Source: JAFKFH01 sp017307375
Lineage (GTDB): Bacteria; Pseudomonadota; Alphaproteobacteria; Ferrovibrionales; Ferrovibrionaceae
Length of the DNA: 64,000 nt
Reading direction: 5' to 3'
Assembly (NCBI GenBank): GCA_965229335.1
Contig: OZ245874.1
Span: forward strand, 2,480,001-2,544,000
In this document: positions 17,660 through 26,102 of the stretch, one piece after another
Layout of the letters: the number at the start of each line of letters is the position of its first letter
Position numbering within the stretch: position 1 is the stretch's first letter
The notes under the pieces: generated by a model
The model's input: the letters and a program-made list of their open reading frames with translations, nothing else
Databases searched by the model: none
Told to the model about the DNA's origin: nothing
Translations under genes and position numbers: made by a program

Positions 17660-18823
17660 ATGTCGGCGGAACTGCCGGTGATCGCGATCGGCTTCGCGGG
17701 GGCGACCGCCGCGCTGGCCGTATCGCTCGTGATTCTCGGCCTGTTGTTCCGCGGTGTGGCGGGACCGCTCTGGTGGGCGGCGGGCGGCGCAATCCTTGTG
17801 CTGGTCGCCTTCTGCTGGCGATGGGGCGAGCCCGGCGGGTGGTTGGCATTCCTGCGCAATCCGTTGTTCGTCGCGAGCCTCCTGGTGCAGGGCGTCGGGT
17901 TCATGCGCTTTGCGGGTGGGCGCGGGCGCCGGGAAATCACGACGATCGCGTGCCTGGTCCTGGTGCTGGTCGGCAACCAGATCCTGCTGCCGCTCGGCGC
18001 GGACGTGCGGTCGGTGATCACCAACGCGTCGCTCGGCGGCGCGGCCGGACTGGCTGCCAGCCTGGCCTGGGGTGTCGGCGTCGAACGCGGCCAGCTTGCC
18101 GCGCGGCTTGCCGGCGTGCTGGCCGGTGCGGCTGCCTGTGCCTTTGCGATGCGTGTGGTCGTCGCCCTGGTGGGCGCCCCGTTGGCCCAGGCGATCTACG
18201 ACAATACCGTCACCTGGATCTTCATCGTTGGCGTCGAGTTCGTCTTCGTGCTGTGGCTGGTCTGTCTCGTCGCCCTGGCGGCCGGCGCGGCGGCAGAGGC
18301 CGCGCGACGCGCTCTGGCACGCGAACGGGCCGAGGGTAGTCACGATCGCCTGACCGGTGCCCTCAACTGGCGCGGTTTCTACGAGGCCGCCGATTCGGCT
18401 TTCGCCGAGGCGGTCGCCCGCGACCAGCCGATGGCGCTGATCATCCTCGACATCGATCATTTTCACGCCATCGTCATCGCCGACGGTCGCGACACGGCCG
18501 ATCGCCTTCTGGTCGCGCTGATGACCCTGATCGGCGCGGAATTGCGGGGTGACGACCTGGTCGCCCGGCTCGGCGTCGACGAACTGGCGCTGCTGCTGGT
18601 CGCGACCAACGATATCGTTGCCGTCGCGATGGCCGAGCGGCTGAGCCAGGGCGTGGCCGAACTCGACTGGCCGGCGCTGGGCCTCGCGCATCCGGCCACC
18701 GTCTCGATGGGCATCGCCGAGCGGCGGATCGAGGATCCGACATTCCACGCGGTCGAACGACGGGCCCGATCCGCGCTGGTGGCGGCCAAGCAGGGCGGCC
18801 GTGCCAGGATCGAGACGACCTGA
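17660..18823 (+). CDS. Membrane protein with degenerate GGDEF domain
   Basis: A 387-residue protein with an N-terminal half of about seven hydrophobic helices (residues 5-215) and a C-terminal diguanylate-cyclase-like domain (about 230-385). The domain keeps SHDRLTGALNWRGF and ILDIDHFH. The active-site GGDEF loop reads GVDEL, and the usual ND..GH..GD segment reads IADGRDTAD. Loss of the second Gly and of the Asn/His positions suggests it does not make c-di-GMP efficiently and may be a sensor or scaffold. It lies downstream of nagZ by 111 bases. Confidence 0.85.
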   Translation: MSAELPVIAIGFAGATAALAVSLVILGLLFRGVAGPLWWAAGGAILVLVAFCWRWGEPGGWLAFLRNPLFVASLLVQGVGFMRFAGGRGRREITTIACLVLVLVGNQILLPLGADVRSVITNASLGGAAGLAASLAWGVGVERGQLAARLAGVLAGAAACAFAMRVVVALVGAPLAQAIYDNTVTWIFIVGVEFVFVLWLVCLVALAAGAAAEAARRALARERAEGSHDRLTGALNWRGFYEAADSAFAEAVARDQPMALIILDIDHFHAIVIADGRDTADRLLVALMTLIGAELRGDDLVARLGVDELALLLVATNDIVAVAMAERLSQGVAELDWPALGLAHPATVSMGIAERRIEDPTFHAVERRARSALVAAKQGGRARIETT

Positions 18824-18866
18824 CGCCGTGGCTTGAGTTGTCGAGGTCGCGGCCCATATATCGCTG

Positions 18867-19484
18867 GTGGCTCCACCCCTTGACCGCACCGTCCATCCCC
18901 GTTCGCTGGCCCTCAGCCTGGCCCGCCTGCGCCGCCGTGCGCCGGGCCACGATCTGACGCTCGCTGAGATTGCGGCGGCGCTCGGCGACCGCTCGGGGCT
19001 GCTGCTCACTCTGTTCCTGTCGGTCATCGCCATGTTGCCGTCGCCGGGCCTGCCGATCGGGGTCATTTTCGGTTCGGCGGTGATCGTGCTGGCCATCGGC
19101 GTGATTCCCGGCCGGAACGCGGTGGCGCTGCCGCGGCGTATCGGTGCCTGGAAGCTGCCGCGTGGCGTGCTGAATGGCGTCTTGCGGCGCGCGGTGCCGA
19201 CGTTACGCCGCGTCGAACGACGATTGCGGCCGCGGGCGCGCTGGGCCGTATCGGGGGCAGGTGCCGTCGCCGCCGCCGTGATGATGATGATTCAGGGGCT
19301 GCTGCTTGCCCTGCCGATACCGTTCGGCAATGCTGCGCCCGGTCTCGCGATTGCAACCCTCGCCCTCGGGCTTCTGACCGGCGACGGACTAGGCGTGCTG
19401 GCAGGGCATGCGATCGGCCTGATGGCGGCGGGCATGCTGGTCGTGCTCGGCGTGGGCGGCTATGTGGTAATCAGCGGGGTCTGA
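18867..19484 (+). CDS. ExoD-family membrane protein
   Basis: A 205-residue protein of the ExoD family, first linked to exopolysaccharide production in rhizobia. Four to five hydrophobic segments are present, including LLLTLFLSVIAMLPSPGLPIG and MMMIQGLLLALPIPFGNAAPG, both typical of the family. The start is a GTG without a strong ribosome site, chosen because no ATG precedes the conserved region. The stop overlaps the start of the lipid-kinase-like gene (TGATG), so the two are coupled. Molecular function is not established for the family. Confidence 0.8.
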   Translation: MAPPLDRTVHPRSLALSLARLRRRAPGHDLTLAEIAAALGDRSGLLLTLFLSVIAMLPSPGLPIGVIFGSAVIVLAIGVIPGRNAVALPRRIGAWKLPRGVLNGVLRRAVPTLRRVERRLRPRARWAVSGAGAVAAAVMMMIQGLLLALPIPFGNAAPGLAIATLALGLLTGDGLGVLAGHAIGLMAAGMLVVLGVGGYVVISGV

Positions 19485-20389
19485 TGCACGTCATTGTCGT
19501 CAATCCGCGTTCGGGCACGGCCCGGCAATACAGCCGCGACGGCTTGATCCGGCTGATCCACGAGCAGTGCCGCGCCGCCGGCATCGCCGACTACGAAATC
19601 CTGCTGGCCTCGCCCCGCCGGCTCGACGGCGTCCTGCAGGAAGCCGCACGCCGGGCGGACGAACTGTGGGTCGGCGGTGGCGACGGCACGCTGCGGACCG
19701 CGGCCCGCCACATTGCGGGTACGGGCAAGATATTCGGCGTTCTGCCCTTCGGCACGATGAACCTGCTGGCCCGCGACCTCGGCATTCCGCTGGCACCCGA
19801 TCAGGCGATCCAGGCGCTGGCGGCGGCGCCGGTCGACCGGATCGATATCGGGCGGATCAACGGCATGCCGTTCCTCAACAAGTCGGCGCTGGGCCTCTAT
19901 CCCGAAATGATCATCGACCGCGAGCGGCGCCGGCGGTTGTTTGGCTACGGCAAGTGGCCGGCGATGATGCGCGCGGCCTGGCGCGCGCTGCGCCGCCATC
20001 GGACGATGCGGGTTACCCTCGATGTCGACGGCGAGCGGCGCGAGATCGAGAGCCCGGCGCTGGTCGTCGCCACCAACGGCTACGAGTTCCGCGCGGGCCG
20101 GTTGTTCCGCCGCCCCGACCTCGCCTCGGGCGAACTGACCCTCTATGTCTCGCATGCCCGCGACTGGCTGGGTTCGGTCGGGCAGGTGGCCAGGCTGTTT
20201 CTCGGGACGCTGCATCGCGATCCCGAACTCGAAATCCTCCGCTCGCGCGCCATCACCATCGAGTTCGAGCGAACCCGGCCGATCGCCAATGACGGCGAGG
20301 TCGATTTCCTCGGCGGGCCGATCCACTATGCGATCGATCCGCGCGCACTGACCGTGCGTTATCCGGGCCGCGAGACGCCGCCCCAATGA
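19484..20389 (+). CDS. Diacylglycerol/lipid kinase family protein
   Basis: A 301-residue soluble protein of the DagK/YegS-type lipid kinase superfamily. The nucleotide-binding loop LWVGGGDGTLRTAARHI and the segment LPFGTMNLLARDLGIP are present, as is the late GEVDFLGGP motif. Members phosphorylate diacylglycerol or related lipids using ATP; the substrate here is unknown. It is coupled to the ExoD-like gene, which suggests a shared envelope role. Its stop codon is immediately adjacent to the stop codon of the convergent FliK-like gene, with no spacer. Confidence 0.88.
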   Translation: MHVIVVNPRSGTARQYSRDGLIRLIHEQCRAAGIADYEILLASPRRLDGVLQEAARRADELWVGGGDGTLRTAARHIAGTGKIFGVLPFGTMNLLARDLGIPLAPDQAIQALAAAPVDRIDIGRINGMPFLNKSALGLYPEMIIDRERRRRLFGYGKWPAMMRAAWRALRRHRTMRVTLDVDGERREIESPALVVATNGYEFRAGRLFRRPDLASGELTLYVSHARDWLGSVGQVARLFLGTLHRDPELEILRSRAITIEFERTRPIANDGEVDFLGGPIHYAIDPRALTVRYPGRETPPQ

Positions 20390-22057
20390 CTAGATTACCA
20401 CCTGGCCATCGTCATGCGCCGTCCGCCGCATGTCGTCCAGCGGGCTGGCGAACTTGACGCCGGCCTGGAAGAGCAGGCTGCCCTGATAGCCGGTGGCCCC
20501 CAGGGCCTCGGCGAAGATCGCCTGGATGTCGCGCCGCCAGTCCGCCGGCAGGGCCTGGCCGGAGCGCAGGATCAGATCGATCGAATTGCCGCGGATATAG
20601 CCGTCGAACTGCAGTAGACCGGTCTTTTCCAGCGGCGCGTCGACGACGAAGCGGGTACCCGGCGGCATGCCTTCGCTGTCTTCCGCCCCGGGTTTGCGGC
20701 CGCGCACATAGAGGGCGATCTGGCGCAGGTTCGGGCCGTCCAGCAGCGGCAGCAGCAATGTCTGCCAGCCATCGGGCCCGGCCGGCGCCTCGGCGAGATC
20801 GCTCAGGTCCCGGCTGCCGGACAGGGCCCGCCGTGCGGCCTCCTTGCGACCGCTGCGTTCCAGCGCGGCGATGCCGTCGCGGCCGAGCAAGCCGCGGGCC
20901 TCCCCGCTGGTCAGTGCCGCCGCGGCACCAAGCAGGGCAGCGGCCAGCCCGCTGCCGGGCTGGGGCAGGCGGGCGGTAATCTGTGCCGCCAATTCGGGGG
21001 CGCTTCCGCGCAGCGCCGTCAGGCCCGCCACCTGGGCATTCCAGCCTTCGGCTGCGCGCGCGGCAGGATCACCCCGGCCGAGCAGGGCCTGCGGCGCCGC
21101 GCCGGGCGGGGTCATGCGGAGGAGGTCGAGCGACAGCCGGGCGCCGAGCGGCAAGGGCTCGCCCAGCGCCAACGCCAGCGTGCCGGCGGCGGTCTGCACC
21201 AGCGCGCGGCCCTGCGGGTCGGTCCCCGCGACATAGCCCGACAGGATCGACGGCCCCTGGGCTGTGCTGCCCGGCGCGAGCAGCCTGAGGGCGAGGGTAG
21301 AGCCGGGCGGCAGGCTGACGGCCTGGCCGTTGCCGGGAACGACGCGGCCGGCAACCTCCTTGCCGGCCAGCCGCACCAGCGCCTCGCTGCCGACCGTTTC
21401 GAGGCCCGCGCGCAGCGGCGGATAGATCGCCGTGCCGTCGCGGGCGACGATCTGCGCCTGGCCACCGTCGGACAGGCGCAGGGTCAGCGTCATGCCCGGC
21501 TTCAGTCCGTCCGCCCCGGCCAGCCGGTAGGGCGCTCCATCGATCAGGACGATGCTGCCGCCCTGGCCGGCACCGAGCACGGTGGCGTTGCGGACGCTGC
21601 CCTGGGCCAGCTGGTCGGCCAGAGCCGCCAGGGCCCGCGCCGCCGTGCCTGCGGGCAGGGCAGGCGGGGCGAGGCGGCCGGCGATCGGCGGATCGGGCTG
21701 ATGGCCGTCGACCTGGGTCAGCCGGGCGGAGAGCTGGCCGCCGTCCTGGCTCAACTCGGCGGTGACGCGCGCCTGCGGCGTCAGGCGCTGGCCATCGTCG
21801 AAGAGAAAGGCCTGGCCGGCCAGCCGCAGCAGGGCGCGGCCGTCGCCGGCGCGGCCGGTGACCAGGCCCTCCAGCGGCCCGCCGGCGGCGAGGCGGGCGA
21901 GGCTTGCGGCCAGGGTGACGGCATTGTCAGCGCCGCTGTCGGCGCCGGTAGACGGCGGCGATGCCGGTGCGGAGGCGGGCGGCGCGGTGGAGGTTGCGGC
22001 GGGCGCGGACGCGGCCGGTGTCGGCGAAGGACGGCCGGCGGCGCCGATATCGGTCAT
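20390..22057 (-). CDS. FliK-like hypothetical protein of the flagellar locus
   Basis: A 555-residue Ala/Pro/Gly-rich protein. The first 45 residues are low-complexity. The middle contains repeated beta-type segments (GLVTGRAGDGRALLRLAGQ and later VLIDGAPYRLAGADGLKPG, GYVAGTDPQGRALVQTA). The C-terminal 100 residues (TRFVVDAPLEKTGLLQFDGYIRG onward) resemble the substrate-switch domain of hook-length control proteins. It is the last gene after flhF and flhG and overlaps flhG by four bases. A true FliK is encoded at the other end of the flagellar block, so this is a paralogue or distant analogue. The assignment rests on composition, C-terminal resemblance and context. Confidence 0.6.
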   Translation of the reverse strand: MTDIGAAGRPSPTPAASAPAATSTAPPASAPASPPSTGADSGADNAVTLAASLARLAAGGPLEGLVTGRAGDGRALLRLAGQAFLFDDGQRLTPQARVTAELSQDGGQLSARLTQVDGHQPDPPIAGRLAPPALPAGTAARALAALADQLAQGSVRNATVLGAGQGGSIVLIDGAPYRLAGADGLKPGMTLTLRLSDGGQAQIVARDGTAIYPPLRAGLETVGSEALVRLAGKEVAGRVVPGNGQAVSLPPGSTLALRLLAPGSTAQGPSILSGYVAGTDPQGRALVQTAAGTLALALGEPLPLGARLSLDLLRMTPPGAAPQALLGRGDPAARAAEGWNAQVAGLTALRGSAPELAAQITARLPQPGSGLAAALLGAAAALTSGEARGLLGRDGIAALERSGRKEAARRALSGSRDLSDLAEAPAGPDGWQTLLLPLLDGPNLRQIALYVRGRKPGAEDSEGMPPGTRFVVDAPLEKTGLLQFDGYIRGNSIDLILRSGQALPADWRRDIQAIFAEALGATGYQGSLLFQAGVKFASPLDDMRRTAHDDGQVVI

Positions 22058-22866
22058 GTGACCTCGGCGCGCCCGTCCTTCATCAGGTGGTCGACCAGGG
22101 CTTGCACGTCGGCCGCCGCCGGGGCGCCCGGCGCGCGGATCAGCAACGGCGTCTGGTTGCGGATCGATTCGCGGACCTTGTCGTCCCGCCGGATGATGCC
22201 GGCAAGCGGCGGGCTGAATTTCAGGAAGGTTTCGCAGACCTTGCGCAGCTTGGCATAGGTCTTTTCGCCTTCCTTGGTCGATCCCGCCATGTTGATGACG
22301 ATGCGCTGGTCGGCGCCGGTGCCGGTGGCGACGTTCAGCTTGATGAAGGCGTAGGCATCGGTCATCGAGGTCGGCTCGTCGGTCGCCACGACCAGCACGG
22401 CCCCCCCGGTCGCGGCCAGCGTGCGCACCGTCTGGTCGACGCCGGCGCCGAGGTCGATGATGACCCGGTCGTACATCCCGGCCAGCATCAGCAGGTCATC
22501 GCGCAGATGTCCGAGCCGCGAGTTGTCGAGCGTGCCGAGCGAGCCGGAGCCCGACTTGCCGGCGATGATGTCGAAGCCGCCGGTTTCATAGCGGGTCACC
22601 GCGTCGGCCAGCTTGATGCGGCCGGCGACGACGCTGCCAAGATCCTTCTGCGGCATCAGCCCGAGCTGAATGTCGATGTTGGCCAGCCCGACGTCGCCGT
22701 CGAACAGCAGCACGCGCTGGCCGGCCTGGGCCATCGCGTGGGCCAGGGTGATCGACAGCCAGGTCTTGCCGACGCCGCCCTTGCCGGAGGCGACCGCAAC
22801 GATGTTGCGGCCGCGCGGGCTGGCCGCCGGATGCAGGAGTGGTCGCTGGGACGTCACGGGTTGCAT
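22054..22866 (-). CDS. flhG: Flagellar number regulator FlhG (FleN), MinD-like ATPase
   Basis: A 270-residue ParA/MinD-type ATPase. The deviant Walker A is SGKGGVGKTWLS, and FDGDVGLANIDIQLGL and VIIDLGAGVD are the switch motifs typical of FlhG. FlhG works against FlhF to set flagellar number and place. It follows flhF by five bases and overlaps the downstream FliK-like gene by four, so the three are co-translated. Confidence 0.93.
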   Translation of the reverse strand: MQPVTSQRPLLHPAASPRGRNIVAVASGKGGVGKTWLSITLAHAMAQAGQRVLLFDGDVGLANIDIQLGLMPQKDLGSVVAGRIKLADAVTRYETGGFDIIAGKSGSGSLGTLDNSRLGHLRDDLLMLAGMYDRVIIDLGAGVDQTVRTLAATGGAVLVVATDEPTSMTDAYAFIKLNVATGTGADQRIVINMAGSTKEGEKTYAKLRKVCETFLKFSPPLAGIIRRDDKVRESIRNQTPLLIRAPGAPAAADVQALVDHLMKDGRAEVT

Positions 22867-22871
22867 GGCGC

Positions 22872-23909
22872 TTATTCTGAGGCCCTGTGATCGAAGAAGG
22901 AAGCGATTTCACCGCTGCCAGGGTCGCGCAGCAACAGACGGGCGAGGCTCATCGCCTCGATCGGTCTGAGGCCGTCGGCCACGGCAGGGGTAATGCCGGC
23001 TTGCGTGAATTGCAAGTTTGCCGCGTCGCCGGCGGCCAGCAGGCCGCCCAGGCGCCGGCTGGAATCGAGGCGGGTGGCAATCAGCCGCCGCAGCCCAAGC
23101 CCGGCGAAGGCCAAGGCGATCTCGGCGGCTTCCGCGGCATCGCCGCCCGCGGGCATGACCAGGACCGGCTCGACCCCGGCGGCAATGAACTGGGCGAGCC
23201 GCGCCAGATCTTCCCGGTCGAACGGATTCGTCGCCGGGCCGTCGATGAAGACGGCGCGACCGAGCGATTCGCGCCGAACGATGTCGGCAAGTCCGTCCGG
23301 GTCGCTCGCGGTCTTGACCCGTACCCCCATGGCACGGCCGAGCAGGTCGAGCTGCTCGCCGGCACCGGCGCGTTGGCGATCGGCCGAAATCAGCAGGGTC
23401 GGCAGCTTGGCGATCACCGCCCGGGCCGCCAGCTTGGCAACCGTCGTCGTCTTGCCGGATCCGGGCGCCCCGATCAGCATCATAGGCCGCGGCGGCGCGA
23501 CGCCGAGACCGGCGAAGGCCAGCTGGGCGTCGAGGCCGGCGGCCAGGGCGGCGGTGGGCGAGGCCGCGGCAAACGGCGCGGCCGACAGGGCGATGCGTTC
23601 GGTCAGCCTGGGGGGCACGCCGTGCCAGGCGAGGGTGGTGGCCAGCCGTTCGGCCAGGGCTGCGGCCGGCCGCAGCTCGGCTTCCGACAGCGCCGGCGGC
23701 GGCGTGGTGGTGGCGGGCTTGACCGGGGCGATGGCTGGCGGCGGGGCGGGTTCGTCGCCTGCCGGCTGGTCGGTCGCCGCGGTCACCTCGACCGAGCTGC
23801 CGTCGTGGCTGCGATAGGTCGCCAGGATGATCGCGTCGTCTCCCAGCGCCGCGCGCACCTGCGCCATCGCCTCCGGCACGGTCGCGGCCACGAAGGTGGA
23901 GAGGCGCAA
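22872..23909 (-). CDS. flhF: Flagellar placement GTPase FlhF
   Basis: A 345-residue SRP-type GTPase. The N-terminal B domain (1-120) is Pro/Ala-rich, the helical N domain follows, and the G domain starts near residue 135. The G1 loop is IGAPGSGKTTTVAKL. The G2-like segment is ADRQRAGAGEQL. The usual DTPG reads DGPA and the usual TKLD reads TRLD, so nucleotide handling may be altered. FlhF recruits early basal-body parts such as FliF to the membrane. It is followed closely by flhG. Confidence 0.9.
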   Translation of the reverse strand: MRLSTFVAATVPEAMAQVRAALGDDAIILATYRSHDGSSVEVTAATDQPAGDEPAPPPAIAPVKPATTTPPPALSEAELRPAAALAERLATTLAWHGVPPRLTERIALSAAPFAAASPTAALAAGLDAQLAFAGLGVAPPRPMMLIGAPGSGKTTTVAKLAARAVIAKLPTLLISADRQRAGAGEQLDLLGRAMGVRVKTASDPDGLADIVRRESLGRAVFIDGPATNPFDREDLARLAQFIAAGVEPVLVMPAGGDAAEAAEIALAFAGLGLRRLIATRLDSSRRLGGLLAAGDAANLQFTQAGITPAVADGLRPIEAMSLARLLLRDPGSGEIASFFDHRASE

Positions 23910-23947
23910 GGCCGCCGGCTCCTATCTATGCCGTGCCGGGCGCATCG

Positions 23948-26077
23948 TCAGATCTGCGCCAGGGTGCGCAGCCGCGCCTTCGGATGGATTTCGTTCTGCG
24001 ACATGACGACGGTGGCCGGCCGGAAACGTTCGATGATCGAGCGCACATAAGGCCGGATCGCCGGGCTGGTCAACAGCACCGGCATATGGCCTTCCAGTGC
24101 AAGGCGTTCGTAGGTCTGGCGCACGCCGGTGATGAATTCCTGCAGCCGCGACGGCGCCATGGCCAGCTGGCGCTCCTCGCCCTGGCCGACCAGGCTTTCG
24201 GCAAAGGCCTGCTCCCATTGCGGCGACAGGGTGACCAGCGGCACGTAGCCGTCGGGCGTGGTGTTGCCGTGGCTGATCTGCCGGGCGAGGCGGGCGCGCA
24301 CATGCTCGGTGATCTGCATCAGGTTGTTGGTGTAGCCGCAGGCTTCCGAGATCGCTTCCAGGATGGTCGCCAGGTCGCGGATCGAGACGCGCTCGGCCAG
24401 CAGGTTCTGCAGCACGCGCTGGATGCCGTTCACGGTAATGCGCGCCGGGACGAGATCGGCGATCAACTTCTGCGTTTCCTTCGGCAGTTCGTCCATCAGC
24501 TTCTGCGTCTCGGTGAACGAGAGCAGGTCGGCCATGTTGTCCTTGAGCACTTCGGTCAGATGCGTGGTGATGACCGTGCCCGGATCGACGACGGTATAGC
24601 CGCGGAACAGCGCCTCCTCGCGCATCGATTCGTCGACCCACATCGCCGGCAGGCCGAAGGTCGGCTCGACCGTCTCCTCGCCGTCGAGCTGCATCGGCCC
24701 GCCGCGGGGATCCATCACCAGGAGCTTGCCGACCCGCAGGTCGCCGCGGCCGGCCTCGACCTCCTTGACGCGGATGACATAGGCGTTGGATGCCAGCTGC
24801 ATGTTGTCGAGGATGCGCACTGGCGGCATGATGAAGCCCATCTCGGTGGCAAGCTGGCGGCGCAGCGCCTTGATCTGGTCGGTCAGGCGGAAGCCGCGGG
24901 TATCGTTGATCAGCGGCAGAAGGCCGAAGCCGAGTTCCAGCCGCAGCTCGTCGATGCGCAGCGCGGTAGTGATCGGTTCTTCCTGGGGCGCCGCCGTCTG
25001 GGCGGCGACCGCCGCAGCCTTTTCCGCCTCGGCCTCGGCCTTCTGCGCCACCTGGCGCTTGGCAAGGTACCAGGACAGATAACCGGCGACGCCGGCCAGC
25101 ACGATGAACGGGATCTTGGGCAGGCCGGGGAACAGCGCCATCACCCCCATCACACCGGCCGTCATCGCCAGGCCGCGGGGATAGTTGGTCAGCTGCTTGA
25201 ACAGGGCCGAGTCGGGCGAACCCTCGACGCCCGCCTTCGACACCATGATGCCGGCGGCGGTCGAGATGATCAGCGCCGGGATCTGCGAGACCAGACCGTC
25301 GCCGACCGTCAGGATCATGTAGGTCTTTGCCGCTTCGGCGAACGGCAGCCCCTGCTGCACGACGCCGATCAGCAGCCCGCCGATCAGGTTGACGGCGGTG
25401 ATCAGCAGGCCGGCGACCGCGTCGCCGCGCACGAACTTCGCGGCACCGTCCATCGAACCGAAGAACGAGCTTTCTTCCTCGAGTTCCTTGCGGCGGCGCT
25501 TGGCCTCGCCCTCGTCGATCAGCCCGGCGCCGAGATCGGCGTCGATCGCCATCTGCTTGCCGGGCATCGCGTCGAGGGTGAAACGCGCCGCGACCTCGGC
25601 GATGCGCCCCGAACCCTTGGTGATGACGACGAAGTTGATGATGACGAGGATCGAGAAGACGATCGCGCCGATGACCAGGTTGCCGGCCATGACGAATTCG
25701 CCGAAGGCCTGGATCACCTCGCCGGCGGCGTCCGGCCCCTCGTGGCCGTTGCCGAGGATGATGCGCGTGGTGGCGACGTTCAGCGACAGGCGCAGCATCG
25801 TGGTGATCAGCAGGATCACCGGGAACGCCGTCAGCTCCAGCGGCCGCTTGATGAACATGACCGTCATCAGCACGACGATCGAGATGGTGATCGAGAAGGC
25901 CAGCGCCACGTCCAGCAGCCAGACCGGCATCGGCAGGATCAGCACCGACAGGATCGCGACGACCCCGCCGGCCAGGAACATGTCGCCATATTGCGACAGC
26001 TTGCCGGCCCGGCCGAACAGGGTTTGGGCCAGGCCGGTCGTGCCGGGGCCGCCTGCGGTCTGGTCGGTCATCGCCAT
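23948..26077 (-). CDS. flhA: Flagellar type III export gate protein FlhA
   Basis: A 709-residue export-gate component. The N-terminal half has eight transmembrane helices and the highly conserved cytoplasmic FHIPEP-type region (TKGSGRIAEVAARFTLDAMPGKQMAIDADL is the marked segment, key part ARFTLDAMPGKQMAIDADL). The C-terminal cytoplasmic domain, from about residue 365, forms the docking ring for export chaperones. FlhA couples proton flow to secretion of rod, hook and filament proteins. It lies 25 bases after flbD and 38 before flhF. FlhB is not in the window. Confidence 0.96.
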   Translation of the reverse strand: MAMTDQTAGGPGTTGLAQTLFGRAGKLSQYGDMFLAGGVVAILSVLILPMPVWLLDVALAFSITISIVVLMTVMFIKRPLELTAFPVILLITTMLRLSLNVATTRIILGNGHEGPDAAGEVIQAFGEFVMAGNLVIGAIVFSILVIINFVVITKGSGRIAEVAARFTLDAMPGKQMAIDADLGAGLIDEGEAKRRRKELEEESSFFGSMDGAAKFVRGDAVAGLLITAVNLIGGLLIGVVQQGLPFAEAAKTYMILTVGDGLVSQIPALIISTAAGIMVSKAGVEGSPDSALFKQLTNYPRGLAMTAGVMGVMALFPGLPKIPFIVLAGVAGYLSWYLAKRQVAQKAEAEAEKAAAVAAQTAAPQEEPITTALRIDELRLELGFGLLPLINDTRGFRLTDQIKALRRQLATEMGFIMPPVRILDNMQLASNAYVIRVKEVEAGRGDLRVGKLLVMDPRGGPMQLDGEETVEPTFGLPAMWVDESMREEALFRGYTVVDPGTVITTHLTEVLKDNMADLLSFTETQKLMDELPKETQKLIADLVPARITVNGIQRVLQNLLAERVSIRDLATILEAISEACGYTNNLMQITEHVRARLARQISHGNTTPDGYVPLVTLSPQWEQAFAESLVGQGEERQLAMAPSRLQEFITGVRQTYERLALEGHMPVLLTSPAIRPYVRSIIERFRPATVVMSQNEIHPKARLRTLAQI

Positions 26078-26102
26078 GTCGAGCCCTCAGCCATGCCCGG
26101 CG

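Noticed and set aside
16178..19096. A 972-codon open frame on the minus strand
   Set aside because: It is antisense to fliJ, nagZ and the GGDEF gene, rich in Arg, Gly and Gln, and has no domain-like segments. Long antisense frames are expected at this GC content.
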